NCBI GenBank assembly: GCA_035041965.1
Contig: JAPYMA010001478.1
Location: 62,001 to 126,000, forward strand
From: Anisakis pegreffii
Taxonomy: Eukaryota > Nematoda > Chromadorea > Rhabditida > Anisakidae
DNA length: 64,000 nucleotides
Reading direction: 5' to 3'
Notes under the pieces: generated by a model
What the model was told of the DNA's origin: nothing
What the model saw: only the letters and a program-made list of their open reading frames with translations
The model's database searches: none
Shown: positions 39,100 to 50,253 of the stretch, piece by piece
How positions within the stretch are numbered: position 1 is the stretch's first letter
Layout: each line of letters begins with the position of its first letter
Program-made: the position numbers and the translations under genes

Positions 39100-40400
39100 A
39101 ACGAGACAGACACTCATACAGCACTGAGTAGTCGAGTCGGTCGGGTGGCTTTGAAGAGTATTGCTAGGCGGGGTTAGGGAATGTTGTCAGCGGTGAATCT
39201 GATTGGATACTGTTTTGCTGACCAATCACAGAGAGAGACGAGCGCTGCATAGACGCCGAGTAACGTAGTGCACTCTGTAGCGAATAGTTATCGATCGATA
39301 AGGCGCCACTCAGGCATAGTGGATGCACATCTCTCTTGGACAGATAGATAGATAGAAGGATTGTGTTCCATTCATATTATACTCCTCTCCGCTGGTATAT
39401 ACACATTTGTATAATCGAAAATATCATTTGTGTGTGTGTGTGGAAGATAATATTGCAGCATTTCTATATTGATATATATTGACATATATATACAAATATA
39501 GCAGTGCACAATATAACACAACGACGACGGCTCCCTTCTTTACTCTTTCTCAATTGCTACAGCGGCGCATCAACCTTCCATATACGGACTACAGTATGGA
39601 TGTTGACGATAACGATGACGATAGAGTGCGCATTCATTGAATTCAAGTCAGGTATTTGTCTAGTTTACGAATGAGAATGTACGTTCACGGTTTGCTGCAA
39701 TCAATCAACAGCATTTTCAACCTATACAACAACTACCATTCTTGAATACGACAAAGTATGCGTTTCGATCTGAGACGAACTCATTCGTTAACGACGAGAT
39801 GCGCCGCCGCCGCTCAATGCGAATAAGCGGCACGAGCAAACAAATAGCATGATGGCCTATTGCACTAAAGCAAATAATATCGCTACAAAAAAAAAATTCA
39901 CATCTCTAAGCAAATATTTCTCACGATCATTTCACCCCAACAAATACCAAAAAATACGCGAAAATTTTCCACCGACCAGAAGTAAGTTGCAAACTGAAAT
40001 GCCGAGCGCAATAATGATATGATATGGCAAGAGCACAAATAATTCGAATGAACCTCCTCATCATAACACACAGCACCACATATACAACACTCTAAAATAA
40101 TACACACGCCTTCAAACTACATACACACACACTCGCACATATGTATACGTCGAATCAAATAGAAGAACGACAACGAATCGCATTCAGCATTCAGAAAAGA
40201 GAGCGCTGAGTGTTGTTCAGCCACAGTATAAACTAAATGCTCAACTGCTCCACTCAGCCGAGCAGCGCTCTCAATAGCCCAGCAGCAACGCGTATTCTCT
40301 CCTTCTCTAGCACCCTAACCAATCCGCATTCCCAAGAGGCGCAACCAACATCCGATACTGGTTGGCTCCGCCCTTCTTCTCATTTGTGTCGTTGTAATTT
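39100..40400. promoter_or_regulatory. Promoter-like block with CCAAT and GC-box motifs
   Basis: The block contains GATTGG near 39200 and CCAATCA near 39225, CCAATCC near 40320, GGCGGGG near 39170, CTCCGCCC near 40370, CG-rich words such as gccgccgccgc at about 39800, TATATA runs near 39475 and a GT run. CpG content is visibly higher than elsewhere in the window. It could drive the PCGF gene through a non-coding first exon, or a divergent plus-strand transcript. No transcript evidence is available, so this is inference from motif density. Confidence 0.3.
39429..39442. repeat. (TG)n dinucleotide repeat
   Basis: Seven TG units inside the promoter-like block. Confidence 0.6.
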
Positions 40401-40514
40401 GTTATCTCTCTAGCAAAAAGGTATACGGTAACGATAATGCTCAATCCATCAATCATTTTCATTAAACACCAAGCGACATTTTTCGTCAGCGTCTTACCAC
40501 ACCCAACGAAACCA

Positions 40515-40531
40515 TATTATTATTATTATTA
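40515..40531. repeat. (ATT)n microsatellite
   Basis: About five ATT/TTA units in non-coding sequence. Confidence 0.6.
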
Positions 40532-42426
40532 ACAAATTCGGCTTGAGTAACTCCGGCCTTGTTCCGAACACTATTGCCATAAACAATAATGATAGTTTTA
40601 CTATTGCTAGTATTACTTTCAGAGGGAGTGTAATAATACATTAATGCAAATTAATGCGATCAACTCTTACTGATGAGTGTTCCTAACATTTCGGTGATCG
40701 TGAAACTTACTTATGAAAGCGCTTCTTATCCTGTTTCAGTGGCGTAATCCTAGACCTCTGAGACCGCCAAAATTCCGAATTATATTTTGCTGCAGTGTGT
40801 TTTTGATGTCACTAAATGTAGCACACTCCAAAAACTATATACTCACTCTCGATAGCATTTGCGTTGATAAATCTTTACAGTACATGATCCATTCACCATT
40901 CAGTGTCCGCATCTCAAAAAAATGAGCTTATATGTCTTCACACTTTTTAGAGCGTCACTCATAACTAGTAGGATGGTTTGTGGATTCGCTGAGCCAATGA
41001 GAAAATTTTGTCTAACTAATAATATCTAGTATGGTGCGAATTGTGTGGAAGTTTGGCGTTTGATTAAGTGTTATTAGCATGTTGAGTTCGAATATCAATT
41101 CGGTTCGGAAGTAATTCGATGAATGATTTGAGGCTTTGATAATGAGTTGCTGTTGAAAATGAGAACGTAAGAATTCGAGAACATGAGAGGAGATTGCATA
41201 TGAAGGAGGAAAACGGGAAGGAAGCTTGAGGGCAATAAGTGCGAATGAATGAATAGGACATGAATAAATAAATGAATAAATAAATAAATAAATAAACATA
41301 TGCATACATAGAAACGTACGTATGAAGCAGTAAGCAAAAGAACGAGCGAGATGAAGAGAGGTGCAACGTTGTGCAGGCAATTCATAGCTGGTTAGTTGGT
41401 TGGTTGAAGTGTCTTGCACTGATAGCAAGATGGCGAGGAGATAGTGGGTGATGGTTGGATATGAGAGTGATGAGGAATAGAACGTTCGTTCATCTATCTC
41501 AGCTTATTCTTTCACTTCAGCTAACACCTTTATGGCTCTGATTGAAGTGGCTGGCATAGAGATTGGATCGTAGAGAACAAGTGCAGTGGAAGAAGTAGCA
41601 GCTGAACTAGCCATAACTAATAGCTCGCCTCTAGCTAATAATATTAGATGATGATGTGTCTACTGCCTGAACATTAATTCTAGTGCTAGTTATCGGGCAT
41701 ACTCTCCCAGTCGCTAGTGCATTAACACAATGCTCCACATCGCTCATTCGCATTCTACCCTCCGAATCATCGTTATCCTCATCAATACACCAATTGGCAC
41801 TGACTTGGACTGCAGAGTTGTTGTCTATATACACATTGCTGGGAAGCAGTTAGAAACGTCGTATCTGATGAACTTAAGACATATTTTTGTGGTGTTCGAA
41901 TACAAGATGATAGAACGTGAATATACACCAACCACACACCTACATTGTACCTTACAAAGGGGAATGCGAATCTTGCGGTCACCATCGTTTTCATAACTGT
42001 TATTTTTGGAAAGTGTTATCCATTCACCGGTTCATTCATTCAATTCATACTCATGTCAGATTCATTCGATCCTCGATGAAACGGAGACAGTTCCATTAGA
42101 ATAACCATCCGTTTCATGCCACTCATCAAATGGATATGTTGAAATTACGGAAATTTGCACTATTGTTTAAAATGCATTTGCAAATTCATCATATGATATT
42201 GGTTGTGCATCATCATCATCAAAAAACAGTGCATAAAGCATTTCATATAACGAAAGATAACTTCGCAAATAAAAATATTCATTCAGAAGTAATCGTTGTT
42301 CGATGTGTTTGGTGTGTGTATGATTGAACGGTGTTCGTATATTACGTTGTCGATCAATGAATAATCATCAATCACAGAAGTGATTTTTTATCAATGAATG
42401 CAGTGAATGAAGAATGCAGATGGAAA
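40532..42426. other. Non-coding interval with G/A-rich stretch
   Basis: No supported gene. A 70-codon frame at 40713-40925 (+) has a good acceptor CTGTTTCAG at its start (WRNPRPLRPPKFRI) but no recognised motif. From 41040 to 41480 the plus strand is purine-rich; minus-strand frames there, with LFIYLFIY repeats, are produced by the tetranucleotide repeat. Confidence 0.3.
41261..41296. repeat. (AAAT)n tetranucleotide microsatellite
   Basis: tgaataaataaatgaataaa continues as repeated AAAT units with one variant, about nine units in all. It creates spurious minus-strand open frames. Confidence 0.8.
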
Positions 42427-42514
42427 TTATTGTTAGTTTTATTATTGTTGTTAGTGTTATTTAAGTTAGTATTACTACTGTTATTATTTTTATTATTGTT
42501 ATTATTGTTATTAC

Positions 42515-42550
<36 letters not shown>

Positions 42551-42600
42551 TGTTATTATTATTACTATCATTATTATTATTAGTAATATTATTACTATTT
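42427..42600. repeat. Long (TTA)n trinucleotide microsatellite
   Basis: About 170 bases of TTA/ATT units interrupted by TTG and CTA variants; the longest pure tract is around 42513-42545. The plus-strand frame reads as poly-Leu, which is a repeat artefact and not a gene. Confidence 0.9.
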
Positions 42601-42724
42601 CATCAAGTGAATGTCAACAGCGAAAACATATCTAATATATACACACAAGACAGTATAAATTATCATGCAAAGTGTTATCAAAATAAATGAGTAAATAAAT
42701 CAATACCATAAACAAATTAATCAG

Positions 42725-42940
42725 CGAGCGAATGGCTCTCTTGATGACGACGATCAAAATCAGATCGGTTCAGTGCCGAATCAATCAAATATCCACCATC
42801 CACATCAGCATCAACTCAACTTCCTGTCGACAAATTCAGCATTTTTTGTTTCTTGCATCGCACGATTCGAGTTTTTAACACGTTTCCATTGCCATCATAA
42901 TGGCGGTACATGCCCTAACGAATGCCGTATCTGTGACTAA
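42725..42940 (+). CDS. Coding-like exon ending in an EGF-like Cys motif
   Basis: After AATTAATCAG at 42715-42724 one frame is open for 71 codons with no start codon: RANGSLDDDDQNQIGSVPNQ, then a His-rich stretch, then RFHCHHNGGTCPNECRICD and a stop at 42938-42940. C-x2-NGGTC is the typical centre of an EGF-like module. A donor-like GTATCT at about 42927 would end the exon in phase 1, the usual phase of EGF exons. An extracellular protein is inferred. No partner exons were identified, so it may be one exon of a larger gene or a chance frame. Confidence 0.3.
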   Translation, partial: RANGSLDDDDQNQIGSVPNQSNIHHPHQHQLNFLSTNSAFFVSCIARFEFLTRFHCHHNGGTCPNECRICD

Positions 42941-45900
42941 CCGGGAAACATTCCATTCTTTTGTTTTACCACAAATTAATGATGTTCCTGGTAGTTGATC
43001 AATAAATTCTCAGTGAATAGACAGACGATCAGTGTGCTTCAATGGGAACAGCAACCAAAAAACAAACGCAAGAAAAATCGTCTTGTTAAGTGAACAGATG
43101 GGTAGGTAAATAATTATGTAATAGCAATTTAATGCACAGAGTAACAATCAACCCAATTTGAGAATGAATAATGAAATCAATAATACAAATAGGTAATGAG
43201 GAGATAAGTTGAGAAATGTTCAAAATATTAAGGAGAATCTCATATTTCAGTGAAATATTTGTGTGAGTAGCTCAAACTGTTCAAAGGTCTATCGAAATGA
43301 TCCAATCCATTCGTCATCAAAACCAAATCAATCCATTCATTATCGCTGATTCAGTGAACTCATTTGAGCGTTCAAGGACCATAGGTGTATAGTTGACGCA
43401 TGCTCTTCGCTGAAAGATAAACGATAGATCCTGTGCAATCCACTATCTCACAATAATAATTTCTTTATTATTGTTAGGCAGTTCAAACCATTGTTGAATG
43501 ATGCATTAAAACCACCTTACAAAACTAGTGGTAACGACCATAATTTCATTTGTTCATCTGATCTTAGCGTCAGTTCTCAAGAATTGCGCATATTAACCGT
43601 CATTGATCTACAATTTATGATTCACTGATTACAAGAGTGATCTTTCCTAATTTACCTGAAGGCAGATATTTTTTCGATAATTTTTGTGCTCGATGCTAAA
43701 GAATATTTTGGCTGCTTTTTTTGTTCATTTCTCGTTAGTAGGTCATTGCCAAATAACTGATCGTTATTGTGATAAGTTTATTAGGAGGAAGACCAATAAT
43801 AAACTCTCAACATAGTTAAATTCCACAGTGTTTCTTAATAGTGCATAAGGGAAGAGGAATAATTTATCTGAGAAACTTGAGCAGAGTTTTACGTGATACC
43901 AACACAATGAGTAGTATTCAAGCAGGATGAAGAAGGTGCTGAACAAAGGTAGTTTTTTCAAGCAGTGATAACTCCATTCATCACCAATAAAAGAACATAC
44001 TCCATTTATCTGTCAGTGATAAATTTTTTCCAATAAAAGTGCCAAAAACAATGCATTGTAAATTGTTCATGAATCAAAATTTGATCAGTTCGTACTGATA
44101 AGACGTGTAACGCAAGTGATAAGAATCACATGTACATCATGCAAAATTCCTCGTCCAGATCTTATCAAACTCGAGTGCAATCAACGCACTTCACCCTTCC
44201 GTCTGACACAATAATTATTGTTGTATTAATCGATGGAATTCATCGATTAAAACTCATAATTTGTTTTTCTACCAATTATTTTCCTGTTCGCTCACATTTT
44301 CCGCATGAACTCGTTGTGTCTTAAGCTTAGAATTTGCTTTCACAATGAGCACTTTGTTTTCGAGTCTCTTATCAGCGTTGCACTCAGCGCGTATGGTGTA
44401 ATAATTTGATCACTAGCAATGAGTAGCTGGAAATGCTTTGAATGTAAACGAGCATGGAGCTGGCATCACAATGAAACATTTTCAGAAAACGAATCACTAG
44501 AAACTTATATTCTTGAAATAATCAAGTCCTTAAAACCGATTTTGTTCACGGTGTCCTGTAGCAACGAGTACAGAAAAAAATGTTGTGAACTTTAAAGAGG
44601 GAAGATTTCTAATGTAAAATTTAGGACGGCTTCCTTCTATTCGCAACAATATGCGAAAGGAAAAACGAACTATCAAGCAGCTAGGAATGACAATTGGGTG
44701 CTTGACCCAATAGCATAAGACATTCTTCTTCTTTTGACAATAGCTTAACTTCTCTCAAGTAAATTGAGTCAAAATTTGTACTTCAATTTTTTCAGTGAAT
44801 TTTTGGACCTCAAATGTTCTGTTCCTTTCGGGACATATGAATTTATCCGGTGAAGTAAAGCAGTATTAAGCGGATATTTCCCATTCCTTGGATTACAGTT
44901 GAATTTTGCAACAATAGTGAGGAAGATGCGAATTTTGATGAATTGAACTTGAATGAAGACTCAAAAACCGGGAAGTAAAATTTAATTTGTGATTGCTTTA
45001 CAATCCGTGTAGAATCACATATCTGCAGATATGTAATTAATCGCAATAAATAATGAATTGATGTAATGGATCAGTGATACTACACTCACAGAGACAATTA
45101 ATGCCCTAATCAATCGTTCGCAATTGATGCAAAGGTCATTAACCAATCAACAACTGCGTGCAAAAACGTCTCATAGCAAACACGCTTCTCAATGACCATT
45201 CACATCAAAACTTATTGCTTAGAACAACTCATTTGAATACGCTCAGTTCGTGCACTAAAATACTACCAAATGAATTTTCGAATAGTCTCTTGACTTCGTG
45301 GTGGTGGTGGTCGTGGTCACAGTTGATCACTAACCTCAAGAATGTGCAAGATGGCGAGAATGGCTGTCTGCGATCAGTTTGATCGCTTCGCGGAAATTTT
45401 CCACCCATTCGTTTTGTGGCCAAATTCAGCAATTCCCAGCCTTCAGCTATCTGGATTTCCACGAGAATTGATCAGAGTGTTAATAATATTACAATACTTT
45501 CACCAATAAGTTATAAACAGCATCAGTAACAACCTAAATACTAAGATTGTTAATTGTATTCATTAATGCTGATGTTGCAATTATCATTGTGATTCTAATG
45601 ATCAGTTTCACTGTTATTGTGTCCATTATTGCTATTATTTTGAGACAATGTTTAGTCGTTTAGTTGACAGTGAAATAATGAAGTTAGCGACAGATTTGAA
45701 TCTCACGATTCTTTGTTGATATGTACATTAGAAGTATGATACTTGTCCACTCCAAACAATCACTATCGTAATTTTCCATCTCAAACCGTTGTCCACTTCT
45801 CAGATTATTGCAAAAAAACGCGATATTCCACGTAGACCAAATCACACTAAACCTATTCTTTTTCGTAACGGCTTCTCTGCTATTTTGCAAAGTGAACCTT

Positions 45901-48900
45901 CAAACTCGTCCAAACACAAATAACTTAACTTGAGGACACAACATAACTTGAGTTTGTGAATTGCTTCTGAGAACGTTAGGAAGAACATTTTCCCGATTTT
46001 TCCACCCTTCCAAACAACAATCTGTAACTGAATACATTGCTTCCAATTCAGTGTGTCAGCTTTCAGGTTAGCAAATTTGATTGTAAAATTCACTTCGATA
46101 TACAAATATCGAAGGAGTATGTGCAATTTAAGTCAGTGTATCACAATAGAGTTATACATAAATAAAATCAAAACTATTGTACAGCTATACAATTTGAATG
46201 TCTTTCGGAGAGTCGCAGTACGCAATAACGTTCACCAGTGTCCATTATTTGTTTATTGGATAGCAATTGGCCGAGTTATATTCATAGAAGATATGGATAA
46301 CGCTGAGGTCATCCATCCATCTCTCACAGATAAATGATGTCCATCGCGCTGCTGTCTCTTCAAATCATCGTTAAAACATCTGCATCATTCACTCACAACG
46401 CATTGTTATTATTGTCCCAAGACATCTTATACGGTAATCGTTCAATACTACTGTAGTATCGTCTACAGTAACCAAACGTTTGATAGTTTGAAAGAGTCGG
46501 TTCTCACTGAAGCTGAATGATGCAAGCAAAGAGTATGATTCTTGAAACCGTAAGGCACGTTGATGAAACCACAAACAATGACCGTAAGATACTGATTCGT
46601 TGCTGTTTTCACAGATGTAAATCTTATCATATTTTCAGGCGGAAGTGCATAGTTGTTTGTTGATCGTGTATCATCGAAATGATTTCAGAGAGGATATCAA
46701 TTGCTTCAAAAGAAATTCCTCCAAAATGAGCACGCTTGATAATAACTGAAACTAAATAATCTTGCATTATGGGTGTTGACAATACTTATAATCAGCATTT
46801 GAGGATACATCAGAAGAGATCAGTGAACTTCAAAAGAGTAATGAATTGAGAAATTTTTTTTTCATTTTCATATGCTCATCCATTTGTTCGTGTGGCGTCT
46901 TGCAGCTTTGCTAAATAAAGAGCCGTTTTAGCATTTATCACTGAACGTCCTGAATCGGTTCGAAACCTTTTTGAGAAATCAAAAAATTTATTTTGCGATA
47001 TTGTATGACCATGAAGAATGATTCATTTCATTCTTGCGCAACGGAACTCCAAAGCATCGTGTATCCGTTATCGTATGAACAATTTGTCGTGTGATGTGGC
47101 ATGAAAACTTGAAGTTTTTTCAGCGACTGAAGACTTCAAGTTTTAGTGCTGATATCTCACGTTCAGAACCTTTCGATTACTGAATTAAGAATTTTGATGT
47201 GATTGTTTTATGCAGCATACTTTTAGAGGTGGATTATGCCTCTTTGCGTTTTTCGAATGATTCTTTGAGAGATACCTCAACTCACCGTTACAGTATATTC
47301 AAAAGATTATAAAACTATTCAGGTGTTGCTATTAATGAGTGCTCAGTTAGGCATCGTAATTGCAGCGCAATTATACAATAATCCAAATGCCTTGTAGATA
47401 TCCGTAATGGATTGTTGACCTCAAAGACGAATAGATCGATGATAATGCTGCATAATAACAGTTTACATTTTCACGCGAAGCATATTGATAATAATAATAA
47501 TAATTACAGTTGTTATTATTACCATCTTTATTGCAAATATTTTGTAGGATTATTACTTTTATTATCGTTATTATAAATGATATTGTTATTATGTAAACAT
47601 TATCTTTATCTCACTCGGAGATATTCATTCGTATTGTAAACACTCACTCAATAAACTTACTGTAGAATTATTAGGTTGGTCTCTTTGATCTTCTTCAAGC
47701 CATTTGCTCATATAACAGCTCTCCCTCAAATAAGCTGCTCAATTACACTGGCAATTAATCACTGAATCCATTGACCATGAGCGCTTCTCCATTTACTTTT
47801 CCGTGGTAAAATATGTCATCCAGAAACAGTCACTAAGAGGCAGATGACACCCAACAATAAAAGTTTTCTTGCTTTCAATTCATCGGAATGTTTCTAAAAA
47901 TCATTTTCTTTTGAAAACTCACGCTTCAATCATCTTTTCTCTGATGGCAGCAACTGTTTGAAACTCATAGCTATAAAACCTAATGAGCACATATACGATG
48001 AAAACCACAAATAACACGATGACGAATGAATGCGTAAATGAAATCAGCAGTGCACATTTGGGTTTGTTTCGCTTACGTTGAGGTATGTTGCAGACTTGCT
48101 TGCATAAGAATATTTTATCAAGTACGATCAGCGAATGGTATTTCAGGGGTAATGTGATGAATGTGGTGAAATGCTTAGAATGAAATTCAACAAAATATCG
48201 TCTCTTTCTCTTCTTCGTACGCACATCAAAACACCACGCAAAAATTCTTGTCGTGTTGAATTTTTTTTTCGGTGAACACATCGATTCAGTTGTATTCAGT
48301 CGTGTGTTCGCACTTCTGTGCTACTGATTGCAACGACGTGATGATACACAGAGGCAATATGAAAACATCAAATAATTTAACTGACGACTGAATTTTTCTA
48401 TCAAATCAAAGCGCTTAAATGAAAACCGTACAGTTTTTTTCTTTTCGTAGCAAGTGACGGGGCATGATTTTCAATTTTTCTTTCAAAGAACCCTTGTACT
48501 CAGTATGAAATTTTTGTGAGCGACGAGTGCTCGTCGATGAATTCCAGTGCTACGCCACTTAATCACTTTGTAGTGTGAAGTTGGCTTGCAGCATAAAAAA
48601 GGTTGCACATGTGCAGTTAATGAGTGTGTTGCATTGCATGATTCTTTCTCGCATCATCAATAACTGTTGATCATTCGGATTGCTGCTGATTGATAGTCGT
48701 TTTAATTGATAAGTATGAATTGGTTTTTCGATGAAGCGACTGAATGTATAATATCTGTACGAATGTTTGCCGATAGTTCACGTGCATCAGTGTGCGTTCA
48801 AAATGGGATAAACAATGCAGTGGCTCGCTTACATCGTTATTTACGGTATATGGTTATGGGTTATGGTTATGTGTAGTTGAAGATGCTGAACTGATGATTC

Positions 48901-49855
48901 GTTTGTGCATATTTGGTTATGGTTATGTACAAAGTCGATATGCATATGTTTGTGCAGTGCACTGCAGATAGTGTGTATACAATATGACTAGTGACACAAA
49001 AGAGCGATGTGCTTTAATATGTCTTGTGTGGTGAATACAAAACGACTCGCTGAATAATCATCACACAACGAATAACATTTCACATTTGTTGATCGTGAAC
49101 GATGACGACGATAAACACGATGAGACAAATCAAAATATCACGATGCGTTTATGCCATTGTGCGTCAACTATTTCATTTCTTTCATTCCAATTTTCTCAAT
49201 CATCAATCTAATTCAACGTTCGTCGATCTCAATCGTTTTTTCAACGATTTCACAGATTCCAATCAATCATTCGTCGAAAGGATTAATGACCATCAATGTA
49301 AACAAACAAATATACAGTTATAATTTGTACGACAGTAAATTAATCAAAATTTTATTTAAAAAGTACAATACACGAAATTTTAAACTACTCTTCATGAGAG
49401 TTTGATCTGAATAAGCACACATCAACTGTGAATGAGTTGTGCAATTGCTTGCTGCCTAAACTCACTGTTTCTGAGAAGACTTCCTGGATGAATTATTCTT
49501 GTGGAGACAGTTTTTCTGGGTCAGCTTAAGTTCAGGTAGAGAGTAAAAAATGTCTGGTAGGATTCCGAACTGTAGAGTAAAAACGTTACTAAAACCTCAA
49601 TCTTGCGAAAGATATTACCTAGTGGCTGACTTCAGTATCTTATTCGAGAGTTATAGGCGATTAAAAATTTTTTTTAATTGACCGATTCTTAACTAATTAC
49701 GAATTACAGTTTTTCTAGCGCCACAGTGTGATGATACATCATTCAGGAATTGCAGTTGTCACATCCACAATCCATCACACCTGCGCAATATTCTCTTGAT
49801 ATTGTTCTTCTCTCGTCTGTTTGATTATGCATCGATCACTCCTGAAGAACGTTAA
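42941..49855. other. Gene-poor interval with weak minus-strand candidates
   Basis: Mostly AT-rich non-coding sequence. Coding-like minus-strand segments lie at about 46389-46630 (NRLFQTIKRLVTVDDTTVVL), 45842-46126 (VVWKGGKIGKMFFLTFSEAI), 45684-45835 and 45360-45462 (EGWELLNLATKRMGGKF, with donor GTTAGT). They might be exons of one gene, but the joins are not settled and no family is recognised. Short ATA/ATT repeats occur near 47486-47503, and ggttatggttatg is repeated at 48859 and 48914. Confidence 0.25.
47919..48281 (-). CDS. Possible small single-exon membrane protein
   Basis: An ATG-initiated frame of 120 codons with a stop. The N-terminal half is basic (RTKKRKRRYF). A hydrophobic helix (SFVIVLFVVFIVYVLIRF) lies near residues 85-105, followed by YSYEFQTVAAIREKMIEA. 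The length is at the upper limit of what chance gives in this AT-rich DNA, and no motif is known, so support is weak. Confidence 0.25.
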   Translation of the reverse strand: MCSPKKKFNTTRIFAWCFDVRTKKRKRRYFVEFHSKHFTTFITLPLKYHSLIVLDKIFLCKQVCNIPQRKRNKPKCALLISFTHSFVIVLFVVFIVYVLIRFYSYEFQTVAAIREKMIEA

Positions 49856-50253
49856 CATTCATATTATCTCAATAAATTCTTGCTGGAGCATTCACCCGAT
49901 CACTTATTGACATTTGATGTATCTCCCAACAGCATCAAACAGATATCCGCTAACATCCTTTTCAGCACGCTGTCTTATACATGGAAAGCTGGAACGTTTT
50001 TTGATGTTGAAAAATCGACCGCGGCTATATTGGAATTCTTATGTCAATTTTCAATGTAAGGATTCTGAACATAGCATCCCTCTAGTTAGCAAATCTCTCA
50101 TGGCAGATTGAGCTTTGAGCTGACGCTGGCTACAACGAACCTAATATACCTCCAGATTCTCAAGAAATCTAAAAGCAACACTGTGTGCCTGCATTTGCAG
50201 ATCAAGGGCGGAGCAGAGCAACTCGAAAGTTATCTGCCGAATGCAATTTAAAG
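49856..50253 (+). CDS. Coding-like exon pair, weak resemblance to the Argonaute linker 1 region
   Basis: A frame open from 49856 to a donor GTAAGG at 50056 reads LLEHSPDHLLTFDVSPNSIK and ends SYTWKAGTFFDVEKSTAAIL then EFLCQF. Wk...DV..t.a.i.EFlC resembles the W-K-M-M-L-N-I-D-V-S...EF motif just before the PAZ domain in Argonautes, though with a four-residue shorter spacing. A second exon, 50201-50253, follows TTTGCAG and is in phase (SRAEQSNSKVICRMQFK), with donor GTATCA. No PIWI-domain exon with the catalytic Asp residues was found downstream, so this may be a fragment or a false resemblance. Confidence 0.3.

Larger units (their letters stand above)
35510..39100. other. Non-coding interval upstream of the PCGF gene
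   Basis: No supported exon. Open frames at 35282-35572 (+) are antisense to PCGF exon 1, and frames at 36776-36961 and 37123-37485 have no motifs. The stretch 37100-37500 is purine-rich on + and less AT-rich. Small direct repeats and a hairpin are listed separately. Confidence 0.35.

Noticed and set aside
41012..41428. Three overlapping minus-strand frames, up to 138 codons
   Set aside because: They overlap in all three frames and their core comes from the AAAT repeat and purine-rich sequence; no motif or splice signal.
42394..42690. 98-codon frame with a poly-Leu core
   Set aside because: It is the translation of the TTA microsatellite, not a gene.
46956..46966. Possible tRNA B box GGTTCGAAACC
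   Set aside because: The B box matches exactly, but no A box or acceptor-stem pairing could be found at the right distance on either side.
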